Assembly (NCBI GenBank): GCA_003117195.1
Contig: BDSI01000134.1
Coordinates: 250,501-314,500, forward strand
Length of the DNA: 64,000 nt
Origin: Eudorina sp. 2006-703-Eu-15
Taxonomy: Eukaryota; Chlorophyta; Chlorophyceae; Chlamydomonadales; Volvocaceae
Direction: 5' to 3'
Part shown: one piece after another, positions 36,422 through 46,878 of the stretch
How the letters are laid out: every line of letters starts with the position of its first letter
How positions within the stretch are numbered: position 1 is the stretch's first letter
Notes under the pieces: model-generated
Told to the model about the DNA's origin: nothing
The model's input: the letters and a program-made list of their open reading frames with translations, nothing else
Database searches by the model: none
Made by a program: the position numbers and the translations under genes

Positions 36422-38429
36422 GTGTGCGCAGCGTCCGCAGCGCGTTGACCCAGACCCCCCAGGTGCTCGCCGTCGCCGCGCGCGCCTCCGCCGCCTGCTC
36501 CGCGTGCGCGAACATGCCGAAGCACCTCGTGTTGGTGCTGGTGCTGCTGGTGGTAGTCTGGCTGGGGGTGCCGCTGCACGCCGACGCCTGCGCCACGCCG
36601 TTCACGACGCGCCCGAACACGTTCCGCGTCGCCGTCAGGGTGCAGCTGGTGTCGTTGGGCGGCAGGCGGACCGTCCAGGTGGTGCCCACCGCCGCGGTCT
36701 TGAGCGCCGCCACGACGCGCGCCGCCGCGGTGTCCGTACGGCCGTAGAACGTGGTCGCGGAGCTGCTGAAACCGCCGGATGCGAAGATGGTGCTGGTGGG
36801 GCAGCTGTCGTTGGCCTTGCCGTGGAGCTGGAGGAAGACGCCGAGGGCCTGGCCGGAGGGGCCGACGCCGCACGCGGCTCCCAACTCGGAGGACTCGGCC
36901 TTGAGGAGCGCGTAGCTGATGAGGTTGAAGGCGTCAAAGTCGTTGTGGGAGGGGTCGGAGGCGGGGTAGCCCAGGCTGGGCAGGCAGGGGCTGTCGACGG
37001 TGGTGGCACGGCGGTGCTTGCCGGATACCACGACGGTGCGGGCCACGGACTGCAGCCGCCGGAAGAGCGCCACGGCCTGGGGGGTCCGGGTGGGGGGGTG
37101 GAGGCGGGAGTGGGGGGTGGGGGCCGCAGGTCAGGGTAGGTCGGGGAGGGGCGGGGCGGGGTGCGGGTGAAGGCATGGTGCGGGTGGCTGGGAGGAGGGG
37201 AGAGAGTACACCACCACCACCACCACCACCACCACCACCACCCTCATGGAAGAGGTGGCCCCACCATCGCCCAACCCCAAGTCCCCAACCCCGGTCAGCG
37301 CAGTCCGTAGTCGGTACTTACCCCCACACTCCCAACACGTCAAACCCCGCCAGACTGCCCCTCCCACCCCACCCGACAGACACCCCCACCCCCCCTGCGG
37401 TACCTGCAGGTCGGTGTCGCCGTCGAAGAGGGGGTGCGGTGCCCCGATGTGCATCCGCCGTACAAGGCGGCCCGCGGGCGCCCAGGCAGTGCCGGACGGC
37501 GGCGGCGGCGACGGCGGCGCCTTGCCCGGCGGCGGCGGCCGCGCCGGCGGCCGGGGGCTGTCGTTGAGGGGCCGGTTGCGGACTGCCAGCCAGGCCCAGC
37601 CCGCGACGAACCGGTTCACGCCGACCTTCTCCAGCAGCAGACACACGCTCTCGCCGGTGCCCGCGTCGTTGAACACTGCGGGGGGGTCGTAGATGGCCTG
37701 GGGGAGGGAGGAGGTAGAGAGGGGTAAGAGAGGGGTAAGAGAGGGGGTACAGCGTGCGGGGCGGCCGGCCGGTCCGGTACCCTATCGATAAGGGCAGGTG
37801 GGGCCCCGGGGGGTCAGGGAGCGAGGATGGCGACTGGGGTTAAATTGAGAAAAATAAATAAACCCGCAGAACGAACCCGGGCGACTGGGGTACGTGTCAG
37901 AGTACGACAGGCACAACGACGTGTCGTCCCCTTTCGCGACGTGACGGCCGGATGCGGGCTGCGCCCGCTGTACGCGTCTCGTGCAGCGGGTCATCGGACC
38001 GCATCACTGTGCAGCCAGTGCAATGCGGTCGAGGGTGGTAACGTGGATACGTCTCTCTCTCTCTCTCTCCATGTTTTCTTCTCTTCCGCTGCTTCGCCGC
38101 CGCAGCCCGGCGGCAGCAAAGCGACTTACCGTGAGGGACGACGGCAGCACGAGCGCGGCGCAGGCTGCCGCGCTTTGCTGGGCCACCATGTTGCGGACAA
38201 ATGTGTCCAGGTCGGTTCGCTGCGTGGCGCTAGGGATGAAGGTGCCGGAGCCAGCATTCCAGTTCGCGGTTGAGATTGCGTTTTCCCGCAGCACGAAGTT
38301 CTGCAGGCAGACCGCGAGTCCGTCCAAGTCCACTACGCCCGTGGATGTGCAACGTTGAAGCGTGGTCTGTCCCAACACGGCGATGGCACTGAGCGCCATA
38401 AGCGCTGCCAGAAGCCATTGTCTGGCCAT
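36417..38429 (-). CDS. Secreted two-domain protein with Pro-rich hinge
   Basis: I do not recognise the family. Three minus-strand exons join in phase 0 (38429-38130, 37697-37404, 37076-36417), giving 417 residues. The first donor is a strong GTAAGT type. The start MARQWLLAALMALSAIAVLG is a clear signal peptide. The first domain (about residues 22-150) has several Cys (RCTSTG, AVCLQN, AACAALV, SVCLLLEKVGVNRFVAGW). A short hinge follows ([18 protein letters not shown]), then a ~250-residue Cys-poor second domain with possible N-glycosylation sites (NDTS, NDSC). A signal peptide, two globular parts and a Pro-rich hinge recall the general plan of volvocine extracellular-matrix glycoproteins such as pherophorins. 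The pherophorin domain signature itself is not visible. Secretion is well supported, but a matrix role is inference. Confidence 0.75.
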
Positions 38430-39764
38430 TTTGAAAACTTCGGAGAGTAGGGGCTGCGCTTGAGACTGCGTGGTAGACTGGTAGTACAGAGTCCTTTCAG
38501 AGCAAGAAAAGCGCCACGCATGAATATATCTATTCAGCTCAGCAACGGGATTCAGCGTCGTAATGCGGAAGCTTCATACCGCGGAAGCTTCCCTTACACT
38601 AGAGGTGAAGGAGTAGTGCAACCAAGGGTAATTACCCTTGGTGCAACACTTCAAGCCCTTACTCACAATCACCCGTTATGATTTATAGCGTAAATGCCTT
38701 AAGGTCACTATGCTACATTTATTGCCAAGGGTCATCATTTGACGTCAGTCGGGCTTATGCGTACCGTATGTATTTGCACCGCGTGCACGGTTGCAATGAA
38801 ACAGCCAAACCAGGCAAGCCCTACGATTTGACCATTGACTATTGGGTAATAATTTCGGTTGATGTGCAATATCAAATTTGTTGGCACTGGCGCTTAGCGG
38901 TCGACACTGGTTGCTCGAGTCAGATGGCGGCAGGCCTTCGTTTCCCGTACTCGTCTGTGCTCGTGGGCATCTGACATGTCTCATCGCACTTCCCACCCAC
39001 AAAGCTGCGACCATCAAAGGCGTTAGAGAGTAGCTAAACAATCTACATTTTATGAGCTCAGGGAGTGCCTAGAGCGCCCCACCTCTGCGGCGCACTGCAA
39101 GGGCGCACGTCCGCCCCGTCAGGCCGCACCGCGGCACCATCACGCAATTACCGCCCATTGGTGCGACATAATTAACCAGTCCAACTTAACAGCGCCAGAT
39201 CTCTCTGCCGCGTTATTCCTTCGCTCCTCAGCCAGCAAGCCCGCAAGGTCGAGCTGGGCAGGACCCCCGGCCCCTCGCGGTCCTCAAGCAAGCACTGATG
39301 GATCGTGCCTGTACCGCCCTCCCAGCTGCCGCAGCACAGTCCCGGAGCTTCCCCCACACGTCCCGCAGCTGCGCGATCTGAGAGACCCGGCCACGCGGAC
39401 AGCCCCAGGGAAACAAATATCCTTCTCTCCAGGGTTGCATTGCTCAATGCCTCCAAAAACACACCACCGCATGCCGCCTCGGCGAGCAAGGGAGATGGAC
39501 CCGGCTGCTGCCTTGACGTCTCCCAGGGTCGGGGTCGTCGTAAGGGGTAGATCGGCGCGGAGGCCGCAGACGCACTCGACACGCAGATCCCTGGCGTAAG
39601 GGGCTGGCCGACAGATGCATTTTTACCTGTCACTGGTCAATGGATCCAGGGCCGGCTCGCGGGCGGGAAGATTACGAAAACGGAACTGGTCGTATCGGAG
39701 GCAGACCTCAGAATCCTTTTCGACTCTCTTATACAAGTACACACACAATAATTTAAATTATAGG
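38430..39764. other. Divergent intergenic region
   Basis: It lies between the minus-strand secreted-protein gene and the plus-strand array, so it should hold both promoters. The 38500-39050 part is AT-richer and contains a 20-bp palindrome at 38622 and a repeated GCGGAAGCTTC motif at 38565-38591. No coding signature is visible. Confidence 0.55.
38622..38641. promoter_or_regulatory. Perfect 20-bp palindrome
   Basis: CCAAGGGTAATTACCCTTGG has no loop and no mismatch. It lies about 190 bp upstream of the ATG of the secreted-protein gene (38429, minus). Its position suggests a binding site for a dimeric regulator, but no factor is known. Confidence 0.45.
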
Positions 39765-39818
39765 GCATGGGAAGTCAAGACTGAATCATCAAGTCAGCGA
39801 AGCGAAACTGCCGCCCAA
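39765..39818 (+). promoter_or_regulatory. Conserved 5' block before copy A
   Basis: AAGTCAAGACTGAATCATC and the following AAGTCAGCGAAGCGA are shared, with few differences, with the blocks in front of copies B, C and D. It is shorter than theirs, lacking the upstream CTTCCCTCTCATAAG part. Confidence 0.55.
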
Positions 39819-42028
39819 ATGCAATTCCTAGGCAACCACGTCCATGGATGCACACGAGCGACCTGGACGGGCGCCCAGCCGCGCGTGCAGCCGCCGAGGC
39901 TTGAGCGCCGGGGCCCTCCCGGTTCGCCTCCTCAGGATCAGCAGCTCTACCGGGTCGCGCGGGCGGCAGCCGCGGGGGCAGCTGCGGCTGAGGGCGGCTC
40001 CTCCTCAGAGGGGACACCGCATGCTGCTGCTGCTGCTGCTGCTGCTGCCGCCCTGATGGGCGCGGCTGAGGCTGGGGCTGCGACTGCGGTGGCCTCGGCC
40101 GGCGAGGTCAGCGCCTCGAGACGACATGTGGGACAGGTACGGGGCCTGCCGACAACGCTGCCGCGCGTGCCTGGGTTGCTTACGTTACAAGAAGATTTTA
40201 TTCTGTTGCCTGGGTTTCTTCTGTTAGATCTAAATTTTTTGCGAAGAATTGCGACGATTTGTTATGTGTTCAGAGTTTGAAACTCAAATGGATTCGTCAT
40301 CCTCAGTGCCTCTCGCGACAGGTCCGCAGCGCTTGCTGATGCCACGGGAACTACTGCAGTAGCAGTTACTGACCCATCACTGAAATTCGACCCTCAGCAT
40401 CTGGGGTTCGTGGCAGACCGAATGTCACGAAGCGGTACCAAGCAGATGTGCGTCTGCGACTGCGACTGTGGGTTCCCTTCCCTACCGCAGATCTGCAGAG
40501 GCAACTGGAGGAGGAGAGGCGGCAGGGCCATATCACAGATCTGCAGAAGCAACTGGAGAGGCTGCAGGGCCAGATCACAGATATACGAAAGCAGTTGGAC
40601 GAGGAGAGGCGGCAGGGCCAGATCTCAGATCTGCAAAGGCAGCTGGAGGAAGAGAGGCGGCAGAAGGATGCGCTCCGCGAGGCGGCAGCGGCGCGGAGCG
40701 CGCCCTCCCCCGCGCCGCCGCCGCCGCCGCAGCCGTCACCCCCACCCCGGCAGGCTGAAATGCAGTCCGGAGCCTTTCTGTGGGCTGAGGCGATGGTCTC
40801 CGTCGTTTTGGGGCGGCGTCGTCGGACTGGGCTTGCTGGGGCTTATGATACACACCTATGGCGATTTGGCGGTGCGTGCCGTACCGGGTACCCTCAAAAT
40901 GCTTGGCTTGCCCAGATTAATCGAGGAATGGCCGGCTATCACTTAAGAGCCGTACAGCGTGGTCGTGGCGTACATCCTGTCGTACATTCCACTGCGGCGT
41001 GCCGGAGTAGCCGGGCCGCTCGGCGACGGACAGCCTGCCGACGGAGAGCCTCACCCTACGAACCCGAATGAACCGTTGTACAGAAATGATATCGTGTGAA
41101 TGACAAACAATGATGTACGACACTGACGGCGGGCTCTCCTTGCCACCTTGCACCTGCAGCTGTAACTTCTTTTCGACCCGGTCAGGTTGCTGGCCTACGC
41201 CGTGGCGACGGGCTTGGCCTGCGTTGCAGCAGCCCGCTTTGCGAGGCGGGCAGGACCGATCATCGGTGGCATGGCGGTACGTACCTTACCTTACGTGCTG
41301 AAATGTTTTGACTTGCCCACATTCACCATGAATGGCCGGCAATCACTTCAACGTCAGGCCACAGAGCCGTGGCGCAGATTCCGTCGTACATTCCAGCGCA
41401 GTGCTCCGGAACGTCGGCGCTTGTCCCCGGGTCGCTCCGCAAGAGCTTGCGCTGACCCTAATCCGAGCGAAGCGTCGTACTGAGATGGACCTGTGTGAAG
41501 ACAGGTGATGTACGGCATTGACGACGGGCTGTCCGTACCGGTCTGCACTCTTTTCCGGCTGCCCTCCCTCGGGGCAAGGCAATGCAGCAGCCATCCCGAC
41601 CCCTGCCCCTTACCTGTGACGTGCTCCATTCCCCCGACTACCAGGACCCCAAGGCTGCGAAGGGCGGTGCCGACGCCTCGGTGGAGAGCGCTGCCGCCGC
41701 GCCTGCCGCCGCCGCCGCCGCCGCAGACCGAGTGCAGCTCCCAGATGTGGACGAGACCGTCATCCACGACACGGATATGCCCCCGGACATGCAGGCCTTC
41801 GCCCTGATGAGTGCGCGGGAGGCGCTGAGCAGCAACGCAACGTGGGAGGCGGACTCCATCGAGCAAACCTTCGAGAGTGTGTACGGCGGCATGTGGAAAG
41901 CGACAACCGCGCCCGCGGCATCAGGTTTCGTGATGACGCGGCGCAACACCCAGGGCCGCGAGCCGGGTACCTTCATTTGCTTCACGGTCAAGGGCCGCAC
42001 GATTGTGGCATACGAGTTGGAGAGATGA
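39819..42028 (+). pseudogene. Copy A of the coiled-coil/LC8 family, frame broken
   Basis: The same plan as copy C but damaged. The Ala-rich exon 39819-40136 begins MQFLGNHVHGC, lacking the first ~25 residues present in B-D. In the coiled-coil exon the acceptor at 40490 is out of phase with exon 1, and only four coiled-coil units remain. A run of four T at 40806-40809, where C has three, shifts the first hydrophobic segment out of frame. A membrane-type exon survives at 41186-41276 (LLAYAVATGLACVAAARFAR). The exon encoding the WSDRIKTAWDRVQ-like linker is deleted. The LC8 exon 41645-42028 is intact (AVIHDTDMPPDMQAFALM to VAYELER). It could still give a short product from the last exon. I call it a likely pseudogene. 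Confidence 0.6.
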
Positions 42029-43022
42029 GCTCATGAACCCCTGGGCGCTGGTGACGGCTACCATAGTGGAGGGCTGTACGGCACCGGGACCGGGACTGAA
42101 ACCTGACCTGGACGGGCACGCCGCGCGGACAAGCATTTGAGCAGGAGGAGGGAAGACTCCCCTGCTTGTTAAGTTGTGTTCCGATAGGGATGTAGCGCAA
42201 TGAGGGCGGCGGGGGGGGAGCTGACGTCAGCGGCCTCGGGGGAGGAGATGGTCTTGGCCCGGGAGGGGCGTAGTGATGGCACTGCAACGTGTGTACGGCC
42301 CTTCGTGGCTGGACTCGGAGCGCAATCGCGTGCAGGCGTGCCGCCGGCATGTTGTTGACCGAAGCAGGGTCGTGCGTGACTGCGTGTGTACGGCATTACG
42401 GCACATGTGTCCATCAGGACGGTGTCCGCGGTTCGAAGGCTCCCTCCCCGCCATGTGTGACTCGGCGGGTCTGGCGCGGTGTCCAGGACGGAGCCGCAAT
42501 CCCGGCGCGCTCGTAACCTCCTGGTGTGCTGGCCGGTATGGCTGCATGGCTCCTCCCCCCTCGCGGGTGATGGAGGATGGGTGCGCAGTCCTTGGTAGGG
42601 GTGGATGAGATGAGGCCCTTTCGAGCGAGCTACCGCATCTGGGCCCGTTCGATGGATTGCCCCGACGGGACTACAGGTCCACCTTGTAACGGTTAGGTTA
42701 GTACGGCAGCACCGTGACAGACCGGATGGAGCAACGGCGGGCCCGTGGTGCCTTGAAGCTGGTTATGTTGCAATTCCGATGTACGGCAGTCCGGATGTGC
42801 GGCAGCAGGCGGATGACCCCTGGGTCGTTGCAGGAGGCTCGCCGACTCATGGTCCCTGCCCCGACAAAAAATCGCCAAATGATTAAATATATTATTTATT
42901 ATCATTCAAGGGGAGGCGTGAGGGGCTGGCCGCCCGATCCCTTGTCCCCAGTCGATGGAATCACGACCTGCTGGACCAGTGACGTGAACGGATCCGATGG
43001 TTTCGGACGCACCACCCAGAAT

Positions 43023-43145
43023 ACGAAAATGCGCCTTTCTTCCCTCTCATAAGGTAACTGTGCGACAATGAACGCAGTCATCAGGCATTTGAAGTCAAGA
43101 CCGAATCAGTCAAGACCGGGGCAAAGCGATCCACTGCCGCCCAAT
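43023..43145 (+). promoter_or_regulatory. Conserved 5' block before copy B
   Basis: Contains GCGCCTTTCTTCCCTCTCAT, then GAACGCAGTCATCAGGCATT and TGAAGTCAAGACCGAATCA, ending at the ATG at 43146. The same order of blocks precedes copies C and D, so it probably includes the core promoter and 5' UTR. Confidence 0.6.
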
Positions 43146-45810
43146 ATGCAGCCCCGCGCGCCAGCCCGCTGCTGGCCCTCCCGCGGCGCCCGCCCCGTCT
43201 CCGCCGCGCCGCTGATTGTCTCATTCCTAGGCAACCACGTCCATGGCTGCACACGAGCGACCTGGACGGGCGCCCAGCCGCGCGTGCAGCCGCCGAGGCT
43301 TCAGCGCCGGGGCCCTCCCGGTTCGCCTCCTCAGGATCAGCAGCGCTACCGGGTCGCGAGGGTGGCAGCCGCGGGGGCAGCTGCGGCTGAGGGCGGCTCC
43401 TCCGCAGAAGGGACACCGCCCGCTGCTGCTGCCACCCTGGGCGCGGCTGAAGCTGAGGCTGCGACTGCGGTGGCCTCGGCCGGCGAGGTCAGCGCCTCGA
43501 GACGACGTGTGGGACAGGTACGGGGCCTGCTGGTGATGGACATTGCTGCCGCGCGCGTGCCTGGGTTGCTAGCTGCTGTTGCAAAAGACTTCATTCGCTT
43601 GAAAACATTTGCTTCTGTTACAGTAGGTTTGCGTGTGTTGCGCAAGAATGCTCATACTGCAGTGGATTGCGTCTGTTTCGACGGGTTGCGACACAGACTG
43701 TGTATGTCCGTGTCGGGGTTTAATTCTTTTGCGAAGGATTACGACAATTTTCTCATATCTTGAGATTATGTCTTGAGCCCTTGAAACAATTTGAAACCTG
43801 TGGATTTGTCATCTTCAGTGCCTCACGCGACAGGTCCGCAGCGCGCGCTGATGCCAGGGGAAATCCGGTTACTGACCCATCACTGACATTCGACCCTCAG
43901 CATCTGGGGTTCGTGGCAGACCGATATGTCACGAAGCGGTACCATGCAGATGTGCGACTGCGACTTCGACTGCGACTGCCTCCCCTGTGCATTCCTTTCC
44001 ATCCCCGCAGACTGTGCTGCTTCGGCAGCAGGGCCAGATCGCAGATCTGCGGAAGCAACTGGAGGAGGAGAAGCGGCAGGGCCAGATCGCAGATCTGCGG
44101 AAGCAATTGGAGTGGCAGCAGGGCCAGATAGCAGAGCTGCAGAAGCAACTGGAGGAGGAGAGGCGGCAGGGCCAGATCGCAGATCTGCAAACGCAACTGG
44201 AGGAAGAGATGCGGCAGAAGGATGCGCTCCGCGAGGCGGCGGCGGCGCGGAGCGCGCCCTCCCCCGCGCCGCCGCCGCCGCCGCAGCCGTCGCCCTCACC
44301 CCAGCAGCCTGAAATGCAGTCCGGAGCGTCTCGGTGGGAGGAGGCGTTTTACTCCGTCTTTTATGGCGGCGCCGTCGGAGTGGGCTTGCTGGCGCTGATG
44401 ATACACACATATGGCGATTTGGCGGTGCGTGCCGTACCGCGTGCCTCGAAATGCTTGGCTTGCCCAGATTATCCGATGAATGGCCGGCCATCACTTAGAG
44501 CCGTACAGCGTGGTCGTGGCGTACATCCTGTCGTACAGTACATTCCACTGCGGTGTGCCGGAATAGCCGTGTGCTGTGTGGTCGGGCCGCTCGGCGACGG
44601 AGAGCCTGCCGCACTCACCCTGCCGCACTCACCCTACGAACCCGAAGGAAGCGTTGTACAGAAATGACATCGTGTGAGTGAATGACAATTGATGTACGAC
44701 ACTGACGGTGGGTTCTCCTTACCGCCTTGCACCTGCAGTTTAAACTTCTTTTCGACCCGGTCAGGTTGCTGGCCTACGCCGTGGCGATGGGCTTGGCCTG
44801 CGTTTCAGCAGCCCGCTTTGCGTGGCTGGCAGGACCGATACTCGGTGGCATGGCGGTACGTTCCTGAACGCGTGCTGAAATGTTTTGACTTGCCCACATT
44901 CACCATGGATGGCCGGCAACCACTTCAACTTCAGGCCAAAGAGCCGTACAGCGTGGCGTACGTTTCGTCGTACATTCCAGTGCAGTGCTCCGGAACGTCG
45001 GCGTTTGTCGCCGGGCCGCTCAGCAAGAGCCTGCGCTGACACAGCGTTCACCCTGATCCGAGCGAAGCGTCGTACTGAGATGGGCGTGTGTGAACGACAG
45101 GTGATGTACGGCATTGACGACGGGCTGTCCGTACCGGTTTGCACCTGCAGGAGAAATTCGTTTGCGATTGGTCCGACAGAATCAAGACCGCTTGGGACCG
45201 CGTTCAGGTAAGACCGTGCGAGTTGAAACCTCAGCCAGGTTGCTTGCTGTGTCGTTACAACATTCGGCGGCGTTTAAGAGGTTTTCCTGCTCCCACCCCT
45301 GGCAGCAGCAGCAGCAGCAGCAGCAGCCCCCCGTCCCCCTCCCCCTCCCTCGGGGCAAGGCAATGCAGCAGCCCTCCCAACCCCTGCCCCTTACCTGTGA
45401 CGTGCCCCATTCCCCCCGACCACCAGGACCCCAAGGCTGCGAAGGGCGGTGCCGACGCCTCGGCGGAGAGCACTGCCGCCGCACCTGCCGCCGCCGCCGC
45501 CGCCTCAGACCGAGTGCAGCTCCCAGATGTGGGCGAGGCCGTCATCCACGACACGGACATGCCCCCGGGTATGCAGGCCTTCGCGCTGATGAGTGCGCGG
45601 GAGGCGCTGCGGGGTGATGCCGTGTGGGAGGCGAAATATATCGAGCAAACCTTCAAGAGTGTGTACGGCGGCATGTGGAAGGCGACAACCGCGCCCTCGG
45701 CATCAGGTTTCGTGATGACGCGGCGCAACACCCAGGGCCGCGAGCCGGGTACCTTCATCTGCTTCACGGTCAAGGGCCGCACGATTATGGCATACGAGTT
45801 GGAGAGATGA
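43146..45810 (+). CDS. Copy B of the coiled-coil/LC8 family, one damaged exon
   Basis: Supported exons are 43146-43517, 44011-44424, 44765-44855, 45151-45207 and 45427-45810. Exon 1 encodes a basic, Ala-rich stretch ending EVSASRRRVGQ. Exon 2 starts TVLLRQQGQIADLRKQLEEE, carries five coiled-coil units, a Pro-rich hinge (SPAPPPPPQPSPSP) and a first hydrophobic segment (GGAVGVGLLALMIHTYGDLA). The exon matching 48268-48421 of copy C has about 5 extra bases near 44534-44543 that bring an in-frame stop. Exon 44765-44855 is a membrane-type segment (LLAYAVAMGLACVSAARFAW), and 45151-45207 encodes EKFVCDWSDRIKTAWDRVQ. The last exon is the LC8-like domain. Skipping the damaged and the following exon restores phase, leaving one membrane segment, so B may be a shorter isoform or a decaying gene. 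Confidence 0.6.
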
Positions 45811-46761
45811 AACGCTATGCGCTGTGGACGAGTAGTGGAGAGCTGTACGGCACTGGGACCGGGAGTTCAGGACCGAAACCTGACCTGGACGGGCAGGCAG
45901 GCCGGGCGGACAAACGTTTGAGCGGGAGGAGGGAGGACTCCCCAGTTTGTGTTCCCGATGCAGCGCAATGAGGGCGGCGGCGGGCGGCGGGGGGGGGAGC
46001 TGATGTAAGCGGCCTCCAGCGGAGGAGATATCTTGGCCCGGGGGGGCTTAGGGATGGCCCTGCAACGTGTGTAAGGCTCTTCGTGGCTGGTCTCGGAGCG
46101 CAATCGCGTGCTGACGTGCCGGTATGTTGTTGTTGGAGGCAGGATCGTGCGTGTGTACGGCATTACGGCACATGTGTCCATCAGGACGGTGTCCGCGGTT
46201 CGAAGGCTCCCTCCCCGCCATGTGTGACTCGGCGGGTCTGGCGCGGTGTCCAGGAGCCGCAATCCCGGCGCGCTCGTAACCTCCTGGTGTGTTGGCCGGT
46301 ATGGCTGCATGGCTCCTCCCCCCTCGCGGGTGATGGAGGATGGGTGCGCAGTCCTTGGTAGGGGTCGATGAGATGAGGCCCCTTAGGTTAGAGTAGTACG
46401 GCAGGACCGTGTCAGACAGCAACGGTGGGCCCGAGGTGCCTTGAAGCTGGTTATGCTGCAGTTCTGAGTACGGCAGTCAGGATGTACGGCAGCAGGCGAA
46501 TGACCCGCGGGTCGTTGCAGGAGGCTCACCGACTCATGGTCCCTCGCCGACTGTCGGTCCCTGCCCCGACAAAGATTCGTCAAGCGAATCAATATATAAT
46601 ATATAAAAATTCCATTAAATTATAGGGAAGAAAAGTCGGTGTGCAGATCCCTGGCGTGAGGGGCTGGCCGCCCGATCCCTTGTCCCCAGTCGATGGAATC
46701 GCGACCTGCTGGACCAGCGACGTGAACGGTCCGATGGTTTCGGACGCACACACCAGAATAG
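45811..46761. other. Spacer between copies B and C
   Basis: Non-coding and nearly identical to 49579-50335. It includes a TGTAA at 46004-46008 and the palindrome GACCCGCGGGTC at 46502-46513, with several GTACGGCAG motifs. Confidence 0.6.
46004..46008 (+). terminator. Candidate TGTAA polyadenylation signal, copy B
   Basis: TGTAA is the polyadenylation signal commonly used by chlamydomonadalean algae. Here it lies 194 bp after the stop of copy B. Copies A and D have TGACGTCAG at the corresponding place instead. Confidence 0.4.
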
Positions 46762-46878
46762 GAAAATGCGCCTTTCTTCCCTCTCATAAGGGAACTGTGC
46801 GACAATAAACCCAGTTGTCAGGCATTTGAAGTCAAGACCGAATCATTAAGTCAGCGAAGCGATCCACTGCCGCCCAAT
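46762..46878 (+). promoter_or_regulatory. Conserved 5' block before copy C
   Basis: Same block order as before copy B (TTTCTTCCCTCTCATAAG, GTCAGGCATTTGAAGTCAAG, AAGTCAGCGAAGCGATCC), directly before the ATG at 46879. Confidence 0.6.

Noticed and set aside
36417..38429. Pherophorin
   Set aside because: Signal peptide and Pro hinge fit, but the typical pherophorin domain Cys spacing and motifs are not seen, so I leave the family open.
43081..43536. Alternative frames over exon 1 of the LC8 family (MAAHERPGRAP on plus; MSLLRRSRPQ on minus)
   Set aside because: The Ala-rich frame ends at a CAG/GTACGG donor in the phase required by the coiled-coil exon in copies B, C and D; the other frames do not join.
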